64,000 nt of DNA from an uncultured Collinsella sp. (GTDB lineage: Bacteria > Actinomycetota > Coriobacteriia > Coriobacteriales > Coriobacteriaceae), in assembly GCA_958370785.1 (NCBI GenBank), contig CATXKN010000001.1:186001-250000 (forward strand), read 5' to 3'. The first letter of the stretch is position 1. The number at the start of each line of letters is the position of its first letter. The notes beneath the pieces are model-generated. The model was given only the letters and a program-made list of their open reading frames with translations, did not search any database and was not told the DNA's origin. Position numbers and translations under genes: made by a program. Positions 34,301 to 41,977 of the stretch are shown here, piece by piece.

Positions 34301-35771
34301 ATGCCTCGGTCGCGATATCCTCAACGGCTATTCCGAGGTTTTTGGCAAAACCCTCGAGGAACGAGCCGCAGCCCGCAGAGCACGCCTCGTTGACGACGAT
34401 ATCGGTCAGCACGCCGTGGTTGAGCCAGATGGCCTTCATATCCTGTCCGCCGATGTCGAGCACGAAGGTCGCATCGGGAACGCATGTACACGCGGCGCGG
34501 GCGTGCGCGACCGTCTCGACCGTATGGTAGTCGGCGTGGAACGCGCGCGCGAAAAGCTCCTCGCCGTATCCCGTGGTGCCCACGGCATCGATCGCAAGCG
34601 TGACTCCCGCTGTCTCCCAGCGGTTCTTCAAGCTGACAAGACCCTGTTGGGCGACGTCGAGCGGTCTGCCGTTATTAGACGCGTAGAACGAATCGACAAG
34701 CTCACCCGCCTCATCGACCAGGGCGAACTTGGTCGTCGTGCTCCCCGAATCGATACCGAGCGCCACACGCACCGTCTCTCCGGGCGCATACGCATCCGGA
34801 CCCTTTGCCGGCGTCTCTTTGCCATGGCGTGCCGTAAAATCCGCCTGCTCGGCAGGTGTGGCAAAAAAGGGCTGGGCAAGACGTCCCTCCCCGCTTGCGG
34901 GCGCGACCGTCTCGAGCTTATCCAGCCGGACAAAAGCGTCGGGAAGGTCGATCGGTTGGGACGATGCGAACATGTCGGTCAGCGACAGGGCGGCACCGCG
35001 CGCGACCATGATCTGCGGATCGCGCGGGACGATAACCTGATAGTCCGATAGATTCAGTTGCTCCCGGAACACGCGGACCAGCGTGGGGTTGTAGGCGAGC
35101 GTACCGCCCTCGAAGATTACCGGCGGCTCGATGTCGATACCCTGGGCCAGACCGCCGATCGTTTGGCGGGCGACCGCGTGAAGCGCCGAAAGCGCCAGGT
35201 CGGTGGTAGGAATGCCCTCGTTGAGCAGCGGCTGGATATCGGTCTTTGCGTACACGCCGCAGCGGCCCGAGACCTCGTGGACGGTCGTTCCCCGGCTTGC
35301 GAGCTGCTCGAACTCGCCCGATTCGGTGCCGACCCCCATGAGCTTTGCCATCTCGTCGATAAATGCACCGGTACCGCCTGCGCACGAGCCGTTCATGCGC
35401 ATGTCGGCAACCTCAATGTCTCCCTTATCGTTGGTGCGGAAGAAGATCATCTTGGCGTCTTGGCCGCCCAGCTCGATGGCGCAGCGCGTCTGCGGATAGA
35501 ACCTGCTGATCGCGAGCGCGTTGGCGACCACCTCCTGAACGTACGAGGCGCCCAGCGCGGTCGCGATATCGCGCGCACCCGAGCCGGTCACCGCAACGCG
35601 CAGCGACTCATGGGGAAAGCGCTCGGCGAGCTCGCCGAGCATGGCGCGCACGCTCGCTGTCTGACACGCCCCGTGGCGGCGATATCCCCACCACGCCTCG
35701 GTCATATCCTCGTGCATCGCGTAAACTTTGGTCGTCGTCGACCCTACGTCCAGTCCTACTAGCAACGCCAT
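31332..35771 (-). CDS. Giant acyl-CoA dehydratase activase (BadF/HgdC-type, two ATPase domains plus DUF2229)
   Basis: A 1479-residue member of the 2-hydroxyacyl-CoA dehydratase activator family, which uses ATP to inject one electron into a dehydratase. The first ASKHA domain starts GLDVGSTTTKVYA and holds CAGGTGAFIDEMA. The second starts GIDSGSTTTKFAL near residue 342 and holds NEACSAGCGSFLEGFA, with cysteines fit for a 4Fe-4S cluster. A CRRCNNRCQRAVV segment adds more cysteines. The remaining 800 residues (CFPAKLVHGHI, FGCGHDAYLTDE, DICFPAQIVIGEAL) resemble DUF2229 and the dehydratase-like region. No separate dehydratase subunits are adjacent. It is co-transcribed with tetR. Confidence 0.87.
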   Translation of the reverse strand: MALLVGLDVGSTTTKVYAMHEDMTEAWWGYRRHGACQTASVRAMLGELAERFPHESLRVAVTGSGARDIATALGASYVQEVVANALAISRFYPQTRCAIELGGQDAKMIFFRTNDKGDIEVADMRMNGSCAGGTGAFIDEMAKLMGVGTESGEFEQLASRGTTVHEVSGRCGVYAKTDIQPLLNEGIPTTDLALSALHAVARQTIGGLAQGIDIEPPVIFEGGTLAYNPTLVRVFREQLNLSDYQVIVPRDPQIMVARGAALSLTDMFASSQPIDLPDAFVRLDKLETVAPASGEGRLAQPFFATPAEQADFTARHGKETPAKGPDAYAPGETVRVALGIDSGSTTTKFALVDEAGELVDSFYASNNGRPLDVAQQGLVSLKNRWETAGVTLAIDAVGTTGYGEELFARAFHADYHTVETVAHARAACTCVPDATFVLDIGGQDMKAIWLNHGVLTDIVVNEACSAGCGSFLEGFAKNLGIAVEDIATEAFSSKAPAVLGSRCTVFMNSSVVSEQRRGKGPSDIMAGLCRSIIENVFTKVIRVSNLNRLGDKVVVQGGTFRNDAVLRAFEQYLGKPVTRAPHPGLMGAIGIALLAREECRKGDAGTSFIGLDAVERFEHREFGGVTCRRCNNRCQRAVVAFGDGSLYVTGNRCPRGGAISWDELVRKVPAAEELRPQGACEAQAPGTGRDRTAAAPNLFVDREKLLFESYPTVLVCGGRDVTIGIPRVLEFWDTMPFWSTFFSTLGFKVRVSGRSTKAMYERGLAHVTSDTVCFPAKLVHGHIRNLVDAGVDRIFMPIITTVPTENTASTSEWMCAVVKGYPYVMRNSDNPEERFGVPFDTPLFHWYDEGDRNRQLKAWCKETFDIDADLVAKATEQADRAQQTFENQLQLRGRQVLENLREDGGYAVVIASRPYHNDPLVNHGLPKLFSERGIPVLTPDAVPGVCNVDLSNSRIDIVNNYHARMLSCAVIVASTPELELVQMGSFGCGHDAYLTDEIARMMGEMGSKVPMMIKLDESDVAGPMGIRVRSFIESVNRRRAEERAEGARVHAVHPLDDPYKVKYTKRDRHDKIALVPNTSHAFCRLMTAAMRNQGVRAEALDIGREDAIRLGKRYVHNDICFPAQIVIGEALAALKSGKYDPHDVAVVTGKYIGDCRLTHYMPLLRRALDDAGYDYVPVLTNDDVDAHNAHPGFKLGLGPSIQIAYGLPMIDALEAMLRRIRPYELEKGAADAAFDRALDEVIEGMERSGLRGQATGFKRALAIMDAVPYDRSNPHPTVLIVGEYLLNFHLGANHEIERYLEDNGLEVIEARMTDVIRKTYFYKHAQSREFHVDLSLPEKAWYATADNLFELAHDRCDRLGAASPLYEPPTRMPELVRASDKILHHTFDAGEGVLIPAEILEHAKRGCRNFVILQPFGCLPNHVVGRGLIHALKEQYPTAQFLPLDYDPDVSFANVENRLQMLIMNAKAQGCGEAHGETA

Positions 35772-35820
35772 GATGCTCCGTCTCTCGCATTTTTCCTGCT
35801 AGAGATATACCACTCTACGT

Positions 35821-35841
35821 AATACAACAGACTGTTGTATT
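35821..35841. promoter_or_regulatory. Perfect 21-bp palindromic operator for the TetR regulator
   Basis: AATACAACAG-A-CTGTTGTATT is an exact inverted repeat (10-1-10), 50 bp upstream of the activase start, next to TATATC-like promoter sequence. Size and symmetry fit a TetR-family operator and suggest autoregulation of the activase-tetR transcript. Confidence 0.82.
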
Positions 35842-35858
35842 TAAACTCCGTATAAAAA

Positions 35859-35886
35859 GCGGCTGCCGAAACGCTTCAGCAGCCGC
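35859..35886 (-). terminator. Terminator downstream of the DUF2798 gene
   Basis: GCGGCTGC (35859-35866) pairs with GCAGCCGC (35879-35886) and is followed on the minus strand by TTTTT. It separates the DUF2798 gene from the activase operon. The 35887-36052 interval holds nothing I can support. Confidence 0.8.
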
Positions 35887-36052
35887 CGAATGCACCAACA
35901 GATTGTTCTGCGCGCTAGCACGTCGGGCAACGGAGCAGCACGGGCCCTCCGGTCATGCGCACCGCTCACGCCCGCGATGTCGCCGAGAGAGCTATCCACG
36001 CTTAGGGCTCCAACCAAGCAAGTCGCCCGCGCTCAGCAGATCCCTAAGCGAG

Positions 36053-36601
36053 CTACTCGCACTCAGGAGCCATAGCCTGCTCCAAGAGCTCGGCATGCTC
36101 CTCCTCGAAAACCGTCCCCACAGGGAAGGCGCGGCGGAAGACAAAACGAGCAACCGGACCGGCCACCAGCAGGTTCCAGGGCAGGGCCATGATAAAATTG
36201 CGCGGGATGTTGATGAGCCACATCATCGGCAGCATCTGCAGGTTTGCGAGCGGGCCGCCGGGCATATGGAACAGGCCCTCGCACGCACCGTAGAGCGACA
36301 TGATGATAACCATGGGAACGACCATGCAGGAGCTAACGGCGAGCGTCATGGCAAGCGGCGAGCTCTTGCCCGGCGTGACCAAGTACTTAAAGGCGAAACC
36401 CTTGGCGAGCGGGCTGGCGACGAACCAGTCGCAGCACATGGCAAAAATATAGGCAACGGGGAAGCCGAGCCACGCGGCGGCAACAACCTCGCCGTTGATG
36501 GCCCCATGCTGCAGGGCAACGTTGTAGATGCTCATCCAGAGCACCATGCAAAAGCACATGATAAAGGTGAACAGCAGGCTCTCTCGTTTGTTGATAGGCA
36601 T
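36053..36601 (-). CDS. DUF2798-family membrane protein
   Basis: A 182-residue integral membrane protein with about four hydrophobic helices arranged as two similar halves (LLFTFIMCFCMVLWMSIYN; LAMTLAVSSCMVVPMVIIMS). This duplication is typical of DUF2798. The function is unknown. The start at 36601 (MPINKRES) follows AAGGAA. A long hairpin with a T run (36650-36694) lies in the leader and may control read-through. Confidence 0.75.
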   Translation of the reverse strand: MPINKRESLLFTFIMCFCMVLWMSIYNVALQHGAINGEVVAAAWLGFPVAYIFAMCCDWFVASPLAKGFAFKYLVTPGKSSPLAMTLAVSSCMVVPMVIIMSLYGACEGLFHMPGGPLANLQMLPMMWLINIPRNFIMALPWNLLVAGPVARFVFRRAFPVGTVFEEEHAELLEQAMAPECE

Positions 36602-36649
36602 GAAGGGCAGATTCCTTTCCGTGTTGCGTCGCGGCACCGCCAACAAAAA

Positions 36650-36694
36650 CGGGCGGGCAAGATGGAGTTACTGGGACTTCATCTCGCCCGCCCG
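36650..36694 (-). terminator. Leader hairpin or terminator upstream of the DUF2798 gene
   Basis: CGGGCGGGC (36650-36658) pairs with GCCCGCCCG (36686-36694), extended inside by AGATG/CATCT. On the minus strand it is followed by TTTTT. It could be an attenuator for the downstream gene or a stand-alone terminator. Confidence 0.65.
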
Positions 36695-36810
36695 TGGTAC
36701 GTGCGTCTGCGACTACTTATGTGGTGGAACCAGCCTAGCACGAAACGCATGCGCTTCGTAAGCGTTGAGTTTATGAAGATGCAGGGCACCGATAATCCCC
36801 CGACCCCATA

Positions 36811-36877
36811 AGTTGCGGTGGAATACGGACTGTTTTGACCCTTTAAGCAGCAATTCAGTCCCTATTTCACCGCAACT
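36811..36877. repeat. Hairpin of the GGGAC-loop family, 22-bp arms
   Basis: The 22-nt arms at 36811-36832 and 36856-36877 (starting AGTTGCGGTGGAATA) pair with two mismatches. The arm ends in GGGACTG-like sequence, related to the dispersed hairpin family. Confidence 0.65.
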
Positions 36878-36880
36878 CAT

Positions 36881-36913
36881 TTGGTGCAAAGTAACCTGTC
36901 CCCCTTGCACCAA
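36881..36913. repeat. GGGACAGG-family hairpin abutting the exporter stop codon
   Basis: TTGGTGCAA (36881-36889) and TTGCACCAA (36905-36913) enclose AACCTGTCCCCC. The exporter stop codon starts at the next base. Confidence 0.75.
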
Positions 36914-38482
36914 TTAGCTGGTGTGGCGCCAGCGGGGGTCGGTGAGGGTTCTCGCCACGCCCAAGCCAACGGGCAGAAACGCCACGATGAGCACTGCACG
37001 CACAAACCAGCCGAGCATATTGACCGTGTCGAAGGTGCACATGTAATACATAGAGCGATAGAGATACAAGCCCGGCACCATAATGACAATCGAAGGCACC
37101 GTGAGGGCGATGCGCGGGTAGGTGAGCTTGACTTCAGCCAAGCTTGCGAGCAGCCCCGATACCAGCGCGCCGATAAACGCTGCTGCCTCGGGAGGCATTC
37201 CCGTGCTGAGGCCCAGGAAGGGAATCATCGTCGGCGCATCGACAAGGGTCAGACGCAGGGTATTGGACACGGCGCCGATCAACCCAGCTGCCGCGGCCAT
37301 CTTTACCGGGCTGTTGAACATCACCGAGAAGCCGAATACGCCAACGAAGCTCATCACCACGCGCAGGAGCGTAAGGGCAAGCGGCGAAAGGCCCAGTGGG
37401 GCAAAGTCGTCCGGCGCTAGGCCAACACACTCGGCAACCATCCAACCTACGAGGGTCGCCATCACAATAATCGATACGGCATATGAAAGGCGCTCGATAC
37501 CGCTTCGCATGTCGAGCTTAGCGATGTCGAGGCCTGCCGTAATGAGCGGAAAGCCGGGAATCACAAAGAGCATGGCGCCGATATAGCCTTCTTGGTGCGA
37601 CATTGCCCCCGGTATGACCTGGCCAAGGCCGAGCAATGCCAGCAGATACGAAACGCAAGCGAGCGCAACGCCGGTCGTCAGCGCGCTGAACTGACCAAGG
37701 CCCTGCTTGAGAATATGGGAGCGGGCAAAGTTGCCGACACCCGCGCCTACGAACGCGCATGCCATCTCAATAGGACCGCCACCAAGTAAAAAGACAAAGG
37801 CGCCACAGGCGCAGGCCGCCGCAAGGCCCTGTTGCCAAGGCGCGTAATCAGGTTTTGAACTCTCAACGGTCTTGAGCATCTCGTGATACTCGTGCACCGT
37901 GAAGCGACGACCATAGGTCTCGATTTCCTTGAGGAAACTCTCCATCATCCAAATGCGATGGGTATTGACGCCCGTTGTGGGCAAGCTGACGACCTCATTA
38001 AAGCAGTGGCCATCTTCGATGCAAGTACACTCAAACGACAGGAGACTTAAGTCAACGTGGATGGTCACACCGAGTACGGCGGCGACGCGATTCATGGTAT
38101 CGCGAACACGCCAGGCACCCGTTCCGCTCGCGAGCATAAGCATGCCGGTTCGGCAGATGATGGATGATTTATCGGTGAGCGGCGCATCGACGGCAAGCTC
38201 ATCGCCTGCCGTCACGATCTGGTGCCAGTCAGTTTTCATATGGAGCGCGCCGGCACGAACACCGTGGTGCATGGGGGCTCTCGAAAGCAGCGAGTTAAGG
38301 CGCGAAGACTGTGGGGGCTCCGTTGATTCGTCCTCAATCTCATCAGTCTCTTCATCGACCAGATCAAAGGAATCAAGCGGCGCTGGCTCGCGACGGTCGA
38401 TCAGCTCCTCGTCCTCATCATCAAAGTAATTGAACTGATCGAGCATGTCCTCTTCGATTGCACGCTCGCTCGCATCGTCCAT
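36914..38482 (-). CDS. Threonine/serine exporter family protein (ThrE-like, fused ThrE/YjjB domains)
   Basis: Membrane exporter of 522 residues. After an acidic cytoplasmic head of about 65 residues (DDEDEELIDRREP), the soluble ThrE domain (PF06738-like) spans about 80-200. It includes RTGMLMLASGTGAWRVRDTM. About ten membrane helices follow, including AMLFVIPGFPLITAGLDIAK and the C-terminal PF12821-type half (FIGALVSGLLASLAE). Members export threonine and serine. A single-chain fusion is the Corynebacterium-type layout, as opposed to split YjjP/YjjB. ATG at 38482. Confidence 0.87.
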   Translation of the reverse strand: MDDASERAIEEDMLDQFNYFDDEDEELIDRREPAPLDSFDLVDEETDEIEDESTEPPQSSRLNSLLSRAPMHHGVRAGALHMKTDWHQIVTAGDELAVDAPLTDKSSIICRTGMLMLASGTGAWRVRDTMNRVAAVLGVTIHVDLSLLSFECTCIEDGHCFNEVVSLPTTGVNTHRIWMMESFLKEIETYGRRFTVHEYHEMLKTVESSKPDYAPWQQGLAAACACGAFVFLLGGGPIEMACAFVGAGVGNFARSHILKQGLGQFSALTTGVALACVSYLLALLGLGQVIPGAMSHQEGYIGAMLFVIPGFPLITAGLDIAKLDMRSGIERLSYAVSIIVMATLVGWMVAECVGLAPDDFAPLGLSPLALTLLRVVMSFVGVFGFSVMFNSPVKMAAAAGLIGAVSNTLRLTLVDAPTMIPFLGLSTGMPPEAAAFIGALVSGLLASLAEVKLTYPRIALTVPSIVIMVPGLYLYRSMYYMCTFDTVNMLGWFVRAVLIVAFLPVGLGVARTLTDPRWRHTS

Positions 38483-38590
38483 CCCGGTGCTCCCTTCCTA
38501 TCGACTAACCCCCATCCTAGACAGCGACGGCTAAAGGAAACATAAAAGAGACGGCTGTCATGCGAGCCATGCGCGCAATAGCCATTGAGT

Positions 38591-38671
38591 AGTCATTGGG
38601 GACGTTCTTGAATGACTAGTCGTTTAAGAACGTCCCCAACGACTAGTCGTTTAAGAACGTCCCCAATGACT
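38591..38671. repeat. Palindrome with two direct 27-bp repeats
   Basis: Two copies of a 26-base repeat starting GACTAGTCGTTTAAGAACGT begin at 38614 and 38641 (period 27). The segment from 38591 is their inverted counterpart (AGTCATTGGGGACGTTCTT). The core GGGGACGTTC resembles the loop sequence of the other hairpins. Confidence 0.75.
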
Positions 38672-38700
38672 ACATCGATGTTTTGGCAACGACAGAGCGA

Positions 38701-38799
38701 GCGGGCCGCATTTGAGACAAGGTGACGTGAAACGAAAGGGCGCAGACCTTCTGGTCGCGCCCTTGAAGTTGAACGTCAGATTGTCCAAATGCGGCCCGC
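38701..38799. repeat. Nested long palindrome downstream of lysS
   Basis: GCGGGCCGCATTTG (38701-38714) pairs perfectly with CAAATGCGGCCCGC (38786-38799). Further inside, AAGGGCGC (38736-38743) pairs with GCGCCCTT (38757-38764) and GACC with GGTC. Confidence 0.8.
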
Positions 38800-38812
38800 G
38801 CAGCGTCGGGCC

Positions 38813-38839
38813 GTTACGCGGTTCGTAGAACCGCGTAAC
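38813..38839 (-). terminator. Hairpin at the lysS stop
   Basis: A perfect 12-bp stem, GTTACGCGGTTC with GAACCGCGTAAC and a 3-nt loop, begins three bases past the lysS stop codon. There is no T run, so it may stabilise or partly terminate the transcript. Confidence 0.55.
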
Positions 38840-38842
38840 CCC

Positions 38843-40807
38843 CTAGTACATCTTTGCGCCGGCAGGGATGGAGGCATCGAGCTGGATCAGGTTGAGGCGC
38901 TCCTCGCCCTCCTCCTCGTGGATGGCGCTGATGAGCATGCCGCAGCTGGGGATACCCATCATCTTGCGCGGAGGCAGGTTGGTGATGGCGAGCAGGGTCT
39001 TGCCGACCAGGTCCTCGGGCTCGTAATAATCGTGAATACCGGAGAGAATGGTACGGTCGGTGCCGGTACCGTCATCGAGCGTAAAGTTCAGCAGCTTCTT
39101 GGACTTCTTGACGGCCTCGCATGCCTTGACCTTCACGGCGCGGAAGTCGCTCTTGGAGAAGGTATCAAAGTCGACGAACTCCTCAAACAGTGGCTCGACG
39201 GCAATCTTGGAATAATCAACCGTGGGCTTGAGCGGCTTGACGAAGGGGCTCGCGGTGTTGCCGGCCTCGGCAGCCTTGGCAGCAGCGGCACCGGACTGGA
39301 AACCCTTCTCGGGCTTCATGTGCGGGAACAGCAGCACGTCGCGGATGGAAGCCTGGTTGGTGAGCAGCATGACCACGCGGTCGATACCGATGCCGATGCC
39401 GCCCGCGGGAGGCATACCGTACTCGAGGGCGCGCACGTAATCCTCGTCGTACTCCATGGCCTCGTCGTCGCCGCCGGCCTTCTCGGCCATCTGGGCAGCG
39501 AAGCGCTCGGCCTGGTCGACCGGATCGTTGAGCTCGGAGAACGCGTTCGCGTACTCGTGGCCGGCGATGACCAGCTCAAAGCGATGGGTCAGGCGCGGGT
39601 CATCCTCAAAGCGCTTGGCAAGCGGGCTAACCTCGATGGGGTAATCGCACACGAAGGTGGGGTTGACGATGGTGTCCTCGCCCAGCTCATCGTAGATCTC
39701 GGCGATGATCTTGCCGGCGGTCCACTCGGGCTTGATCTCCAGGCCCTTCTCACGTGCGGCGGCAGCAAGCTCCTCAACCGGCGTGTCGATGGTGACCTGC
39801 TTACCAATCACGTCAGAGACGATATCGGTCATGGGGCGACTTGCCCACTCACCGGACAGGTCGATAGTCTGGCCCTGATACTCAATAACCTCGGGGTTGC
39901 CGATAGCCTTGTTAGCGGCCTTGATGACGCCCTGGGCGAGCGCCTTCATGCCCTCGAGATCGGAGAAGGCGCGGTAGGCCTCCATCGTGGTGAACTCGGG
40001 ATTGTGGGTAAGGTCCATGCCCTCGTTGCGGAAGATACGACCGATCTCGAACACGCGCTCAAAACCACCGACGATGCAGCGCTTGAGGTGCAGCTCGGTG
40101 GCGATACGCAGGTAGCACTCCTGATCGAGCGCGTTGAAGTGCGTGATGAACGGCTTGGCAGTAGCTCCGCCCTGGATGGTCTGCAGGATGGGGGTCTCAA
40201 CCTCCATGTAGCCATCGGACTCCATAAAGCGGCGGAACGTGGAGAGGATCTGCGAGCGCTTGCGGAAGGTCTCGCGAACGTCGTCGTTGGCGATCAGGTC
40301 GACATAGCGCTGACGATAGCGGGTCTCCTTGTCGGAGAGACCGTGGAACTTCTCGGGCAGCGGGCGAACGGCCTTGGACAGCAGCGTCGCACTCTTGGGA
40401 GCAACGGAAAGCTGGCCACGCTTGGTGCGCACGACTACACCGGTCACGCCCAGGATATCGCCCAGGTCGAGTGCCTTGAGCGTGTTCCAGGCGGCCTCGT
40501 CCATATCGTTGATGCGGCAGAACAGCTGGATCTCGCCGGTCGCGTCGCGCACGACGATGAACATAATCTTGCCCTGACCGCGCTTGGCGACCACACGGCC
40601 GCCGATCTTCACGACGTCCTCGGTGTCCTCGCCATCGGCGAGCTCGGCATACTTAGTCTCGATGTCGACGACGTAGTCCTCAATCTCGGAGTGCTCGGGA
40701 TACGGGTTCTGGCCCGCCTCGAACAGGGAGGCACGCTTTGCCAGCCGGGTGGCGCGCTCGTCGTTGAGCGTCGATGCCTGATCGGCGGCGTTCTGGTTTT
40801 CTGCCAT
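38843..40807 (-). CDS. lysS: Lysyl-tRNA synthetase (class II) with C-terminal tRNA-binding domain
   Basis: Charges tRNA-Lys. Residues 1 to about 510 form a standard class II LysRS: OB-fold anticodon domain (KIGGRVVAKRGQGKIMF), motif 2 (EIGRIFRNEGMDLTHNPEFT) and motif 3 (GGIGIGIDRVVMLLTN). After a linker rich in Ala/Pro, residues from about 545 form an extra EMAP-II/Trbp111-type domain (FRAVKVKACEAVKKSKKLL, TILSGIHDYYEPEDLVGKT, PPRKMMGIPSCGMLISA), usually found at the end of MetRS. The total of 654 is about 150 more than typical LysRS. It lies downstream of greA. Confidence 0.93.
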   Translation of the reverse strand: MAENQNAADQASTLNDERATRLAKRASLFEAGQNPYPEHSEIEDYVVDIETKYAELADGEDTEDVVKIGGRVVAKRGQGKIMFIVVRDATGEIQLFCRINDMDEAAWNTLKALDLGDILGVTGVVVRTKRGQLSVAPKSATLLSKAVRPLPEKFHGLSDKETRYRQRYVDLIANDDVRETFRKRSQILSTFRRFMESDGYMEVETPILQTIQGGATAKPFITHFNALDQECYLRIATELHLKRCIVGGFERVFEIGRIFRNEGMDLTHNPEFTTMEAYRAFSDLEGMKALAQGVIKAANKAIGNPEVIEYQGQTIDLSGEWASRPMTDIVSDVIGKQVTIDTPVEELAAAAREKGLEIKPEWTAGKIIAEIYDELGEDTIVNPTFVCDYPIEVSPLAKRFEDDPRLTHRFELVIAGHEYANAFSELNDPVDQAERFAAQMAEKAGGDDEAMEYDEDYVRALEYGMPPAGGIGIGIDRVVMLLTNQASIRDVLLFPHMKPEKGFQSGAAAAKAAEAGNTASPFVKPLKPTVDYSKIAVEPLFEEFVDFDTFSKSDFRAVKVKACEAVKKSKKLLNFTLDDGTGTDRTILSGIHDYYEPEDLVGKTLLAITNLPPRKMMGIPSCGMLISAIHEEEGEERLNLIQLDASIPAGAKMY

Positions 40808-40828
40808 AGTTAGCTCCTCAAACTAAAA

Positions 40829-40857
40829 CGCTCCCCAGGATTCGGTCCCAGGGAGCG
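40829..40857 (-). terminator. Terminator between greA and lysS
   Basis: CGCTCCC (40829-40835) pairs with GGGAGCG (40851-40857), with TTTT following on the minus strand. It can end greA transcripts before lysS. Confidence 0.7.
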
Positions 40858-40885
40858 AAAACATACCTTTACGCGGGACCGTGGT

Positions 40886-41356
40886 CTAGCGTGCGATCTT
40901 GGCGATGGTGTAGATGCGGGTCTTGCCGGAAGGCGTAACGACCTCGACGGAGTCGCCCTCGCCATGACCAATGATGGCGTGGCCGACCGGAGACTCGTTG
41001 GAGATCTTGTGCTCGAGCGAGTTGGTCTCGGTGGTACCGACAAGCGTGACCTCCATGACCTCACCGTTGGGATCAATCAACGAAACGGTGGAACCGATGG
41101 AGACGGTCAGATCACCCGTGGTGGCAGCAACCTGGGCGTTGGCGAGAATAGCCTGAATCTCGGCGATGCGAGCAGCATTCTGGGCCTGCTTGTCCTTGGC
41201 GGCATCGTACTCGGAGTTCTCCGAAAGGTCGCCGAACGCGCGGGCTTCCTTGATGTCCTCGACGATCTCCTTGGCGTAATCGCCCTCACGCCAAGCGAGC
41301 TCCTCGACGAGCTTCTGGCGGCCCTCAGCGGTCAGTACGATCTGGCTTGCGTCCAT
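40886..41356 (-). CDS. greA: Transcription elongation factor GreA
   Basis: Rescues backtracked RNA polymerase by stimulating transcript cleavage. The N-terminal coiled coil carries the acidic tip region (EARAFGDLSENSEYDAAKDK), and the C-terminal FKBP-like domain shows SLIDPNGEVMEVTLVGTTET and the final SPVGHAIIGHGEGD. The 156-residue length is standard. The greA-lysS order is common in Gram-positive bacteria. Confidence 0.96.
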   Translation of the reverse strand: MDASQIVLTAEGRQKLVEELAWREGDYAKEIVEDIKEARAFGDLSENSEYDAAKDKQAQNAARIAEIQAILANAQVAATTGDLTVSIGSTVSLIDPNGEVMEVTLVGTTETNSLEHKISNESPVGHAIIGHGEGDSVEVVTPSGKTRIYTIAKIAR

Positions 41357-41410
41357 ACGGATATCTCCCCAACTATGATGTAACGATCAACTGTCAACAA
41401 AAACGAAAAA

Positions 41411-41438
41411 GACCGGCTAGCCTGCGGGCAAGCCGGTC
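41411..41438 (-). terminator. Terminator of tatA
   Basis: GACCGGCT (41411-41418) pairs with AGCCGGTC (41431-41438), followed on the minus strand by TTTTT. Confidence 0.85.
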
Positions 41439-41463
41439 AGGTGCTCACCCCAAAGGGATGGGA

Positions 41464-41739
41464 CTACTCTGCGTCCGCGTCGCTGTCCTCTGCCTTCTTT
41501 TGCTTGGCAGCAGCGAGCTTGGCCTCGAGCTCTGCGATCTCCTTGTCCTCCTTGGACTCCTCGACCACAACGTCCTCGGCCTGCTTGGTTTCGCCCTTAT
41601 CGTCGCCCTCCATACCCTCGCGGATATTCTTGACGGTAGAGCCGAGGGACTTACCGAGCTTCGGCAGGTTCTTAGGCCCAAAGATAATCAGGACAACAAC
41701 GAGAATAATGATGAGCTCAGGAGCCCTCAGTCCAAACAT
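41464..41739 (-). CDS. tatA: Sec-independent translocase protein TatA
   Basis: Forms the Tat protein-export pore. The 91-residue protein has one N-terminal membrane helix (MFGLRAPELIIILVVVLIIF), the FGPKNLPKLGKSLG hinge and amphipathic helix, and a long acidic tail of Glu/Lys repeats. The start at 41739 is the family start. Upstream reading runs into tRNA-Pro. No tatC is present in the window. Confidence 0.93.
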   Translation of the reverse strand: MFGLRAPELIIILVVVLIIFGPKNLPKLGKSLGSTVKNIREGMEGDDKGETKQAEDVVVEESKEDKEIAELEAKLAAAKQKKAEDSDADAE

Positions 41740-41819
41740 GTAGACCTCCACAATACAGCGAGACAAGCTCGAATGAGTATACCGCGGGTATCGCGGTATC
41801 ACAACAATAGCTAAAAAAA

Positions 41820-41840
41820 GGGACCGCAAGAAGCGGTCCC
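41820..41840 (-). terminator. Terminator of tRNA-Pro
   Basis: GGGACCGC and GCGGTCCC form a tight stem with a 5-nt loop, followed on the minus strand by a run of seven T. Confidence 0.88.
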
Positions 41841-41851
41841 TCCTCATGCTC

Positions 41852-41928
41852 TGGTCGGGTTGACTGGATTTGAACCAGCGACCCCTGCGTCCCGAACGCA
41901 GTGCTCTACCAAACTGAGCCACAACCCG
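41852..41928 (-). tRNA. tRNA-Pro (anticodon CGG)
   Basis: A 77-nt cloverleaf with acceptor CGGGTTG/CAACCCG, discriminator A, encoded CCA and anticodon loop TTCGGGA with anticodon CGG. The CGGG start is typical of bacterial tRNA-Pro. Confidence 0.95.
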
Positions 41929-41977
41929 TTAGCTCGACTATAGTAACAAAGATTTCCGTCGTGTGCCAGAGAAATTT

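Noticed and set aside
36602..36780. T-box leader
   Set aside because: A GGTTCCACC stretch recalled the T-box, but the conserved TGGNACCGCG antiterminator sequence is absent.
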